NCBI GenBank assembly: GCA_934597165.1
Contig: CAKTQP010000014.1
Coordinates: forward strand, 1-41,923
Reading direction: 5' to 3'
Source: an uncultured Oscillospiraceae bacterium
Lineage (GTDB): Bacteria; Bacillota; Clostridia; Oscillospirales; Oscillospiraceae
Length of the DNA: 41,923 bases
The position numbers were made by a program, and so were the translations under genes. Below, one piece after another: positions 40,439 to 41,923 of this stretch. The notes under the pieces were generated by a model, which made no database searches, was not told the DNA's origin, and saw only the letters and a program-made list of their open reading frames with translations. How positions within the stretch are numbered: the stretch's first letter is position 1; the number at the start of each line of letters is the position of its first letter.

Positions 40439-40996
40439 ATGGAGGATTCCGAGATCATCACCTTATATTGGAACCGGGACGAGCGCGCCATCGCCGAGAC
40501 CGGCACCAAGTACGGCCCCTTCTGCCAGCGCATCGCCCAGAACATCCTGACCGTCCGGGAGGACGCGGAGGAATGCGTCAGCGACACCTATCAGCAGGCG
40601 TGGACGTCCATCCCGCCCCTGCGCCCCCAGCGGCTGCGCCCGTGGCTGGGTCGGGTGGTGCGCAACCTGGCCATCAATCGGTGGCGCAGGGATCACGCCC
40701 AGAAGCGGTACGCCGGTTTGGAAGCCCTGTTCAGCGAGCTGGAGGAGTGCATCCCCTCCGGCGAGACGGCGGAGCGGCGCTTGGAGGAAGGGGAGCTGAC
40801 CCAGGTGTTGAACGACTGGCTGGCGTCCCTGTCCCAGTCCGATCGGGTGCTCTTCCTGCGCCGCTATTGGAACGGGGAGCCGCTGAAAGAGTTGGAACAA
40901 GCCTACGGCCTCACCCACAGCGCTCTGGCCAAGCGGATGTACCGCCTCCGGGGCAGCCTGCGGAAGACGTTAGAACGGGAGGGTTACACCTTATGA
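40439..40996 (+). CDS. ECF-type sigma factor
   Basis: A 185-residue sigma-70 family protein. Region 2 (about 20-85) includes AEECVSDTYQQAWTSIPPLR and VRNLAINRWRRD; region 4 (about 125-175) includes LSQSDRVLFLRRYWNG and the helix-turn-helix around LTHSALAKRMYRLRGSL. It directs RNA polymerase to a small set of promoters, probably in response to envelope stress. AAAGGAGG lies eight bases before ATG 40439. It overlaps the next gene (ATGA), the usual sigma/anti-sigma arrangement. Confidence 0.9.
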   Translation: MEDSEIITLYWNRDERAIAETGTKYGPFCQRIAQNILTVREDAEECVSDTYQQAWTSIPPLRPQRLRPWLGRVVRNLAINRWRRDHAQKRYAGLEALFSELEECIPSGETAERRLEEGELTQVLNDWLASLSQSDRVLFLRRYWNGEPLKELEQAYGLTHSALAKRMYRLRGSLRKTLEREGYTL

Positions 40997-41922
40997 AAGA
41001 GAAACGCGAGAAACTCTACGACAGCCTCACCAACGTCCGGGAGGACTTTGTGGAGGAAGCCCAGGCGGCACCCAGCGCCAAACGCCCCGCCTGGGTCAGA
41101 TGGTGCGCCTTGGCGGCGTGCCTGTGCCTGCTGGTGGTGGGCACTGTGGTGTGGAAGCCCTGGAGCCAGGGCGGCAACAAGCCCGCCAGTCCCCCCGCCT
41201 CTGCCGCCCAGACCGCCAATGGCATTACCATCCCCAAGGCGGAGGTCACCCTGTCCCAGCCGGATGGCATGGAGGCGGATATGCTGGCCTTCTTCATCTA
41301 CCAGGGGCGGTGCTACCTCCAGTACGACCGGCTGGATCACGGCAGCGACCTGGTGGGCGAGAAGGTGGGCACCGCCACGGGGCTCATCGACGAGTGGACG
41401 CCTGCAGAAGGCTACGTGGAGCTGGCGGGCAGCGTGAGCGGTGATTTTTACACTGTCCGCGGTTTCGACCCCGATTTCATGCTGTGCATGAAGGAGGAGG
41501 GGGACGCCGTCCAGCTCTTCGTGTGCAACAACGGCATCACCCTGTATCAGGGCTCCGAGCTGTTCGAGGACCGGTTGGGGCTGTCCGACGGGCTGAAAGC
41601 GGTGACCTATGAGGACGAGGATTCCTGGTATGACGGCAAGGAGGACATCCACCCCCTGCACGACCTGGACGCCGTGAAGACGCTCGTCGCGGCCATGGAC
41701 AAAGCGGAGTTCCAGCTCAGCGACCAAGCCGACCTGTACGAGGAAAAAAAGGACGGCGGTCTGAGCAAGGAGCTGTACCACGTGTACTGCAATCTGGACA
41801 ACGGCATCACCGTCACCCTGCGCCTGTTCCAGGGGGGCTATGTGACCTTCACCGGCCTGCCCGACGCCTGCGTGCAGGTGCCGGAGGCGACCTTTGACGC
41901 CTTTTTGGCGGCGCTGAAATGA
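40993..41922 (+). CDS. Membrane-anchored probable anti-sigma factor
   Basis: A 309-residue protein with a 33-residue cytoplasmic N-terminus (KREKLYDSLTNVREDFVEEA), one membrane segment (about 34-54) and an external domain of about 250 residues. Position and overlap with the sigma gene suggest the N-terminus holds the sigma factor and the outer part senses a signal. No zinc HxxxCxxC anti-sigma motif is present, so it is not the classical ZAS type. The external domain is not one I recognise. The gene is complete; its stop is the last codon before the window edge. Confidence 0.75.
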   Translation: MKEKREKLYDSLTNVREDFVEEAQAAPSAKRPAWVRWCALAACLCLLVVGTVVWKPWSQGGNKPASPPASAAQTANGITIPKAEVTLSQPDGMEADMLAFFIYQGRCYLQYDRLDHGSDLVGEKVGTATGLIDEWTPAEGYVELAGSVSGDFYTVRGFDPDFMLCMKEEGDAVQLFVCNNGITLYQGSELFEDRLGLSDGLKAVTYEDEDSWYDGKEDIHPLHDLDAVKTLVAAMDKAEFQLSDQADLYEEKKDGGLSKELYHVYCNLDNGITVTLRLFQGGYVTFTGLPDACVQVPEATFDAFLAALK

Positions 41923-41923
41923 G

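Overview
The window is a high-GC, densely packed chromosomal segment from an anaerobic, endospore-forming Clostridia bacterium, most likely of the Oscillospiraceae (the group of Flavonifractor, Oscillibacter and Lawsonibacter). The placement is inferred from gene content: spo0A, yqfC/yqfD, a ylbJ-type and a pdaB-type sporulation gene, an oxygen-sensitive class III ribonucleotide reductase, the paired glgC/glgD glycogen genes, DUF4830 and DUF378 proteins, and YqzL between era and recO. No phage, insertion sequence, tRNA, rRNA or CRISPR array was seen. The segment reads as core genome with one accessory-looking operon.

Layout. 1-524: end of an upstream transcript (terminator), a short promoter-to-terminator unit that could be a small RNA, then a promoter region with two inverted repeats. 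525-6133 (+): a Dlt-like operon in the order adenylation enzyme, fold-type III PLP decarboxylase-like enzyme, carrier protein, MBOAT acyltransferase, SGNH-fold membrane protein. This is the least conventional system here. 6339-6980 (-): LUD-domain protein with a repeated GTATATAC palindrome upstream. 7316-8074 (+): spo0A with two exact 0A boxes. 8172-13399 (-): glycogen operon: a branching-enzyme-like protein lacking catalytic residues, then glgC, glgD, glgA. 13642-16227: pdaB-like deacetylase, DUF378 protein, small Cys protein and ylbJ, the first and last with matching sporulation-type promoters. 16322-19014 (-): nrdD-nrdG with a pair of NrdR-like boxes 31 bp apart. 19275-26636 (+): yqfC-yqfD-phoH-ybeY-era-yqzL-recO-mutS2. 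26801-30626 (+): HPr-like protein with Tyr15, then uvrC-rsmD-coaD and a coiled-coil protein. 30772-32638: DUF4830 protein, MutT, TrmO and a small acidic protein. 32696-40222 (-): nucleoside uptake and salvage (BMP lipoprotein, ABC ATPase, two permeases, udk; nearby tdk with a CoA-transferase family gene). 40439-41922 (+): ECF sigma factor and a membrane-anchored, probably anti-sigma, partner.

How the genes work together. The first operon has every part needed to activate an amino acid, load it on a carrier, modify it there and pass it across the membrane to an envelope polymer. The decarboxylase-like enzyme and altered adenylation pocket suggest the group is not plain D-alanine. The glycogen genes make ADP-glucose and polymerise it. 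The spo0A, yqfCD, ylbJ and pdaB genes belong to sporulation. The nucleoside importer feeds the two kinases. Start codons were set from Shine-Dalgarno position and family N-termini. Functions are by recognition of motifs, without database searches.
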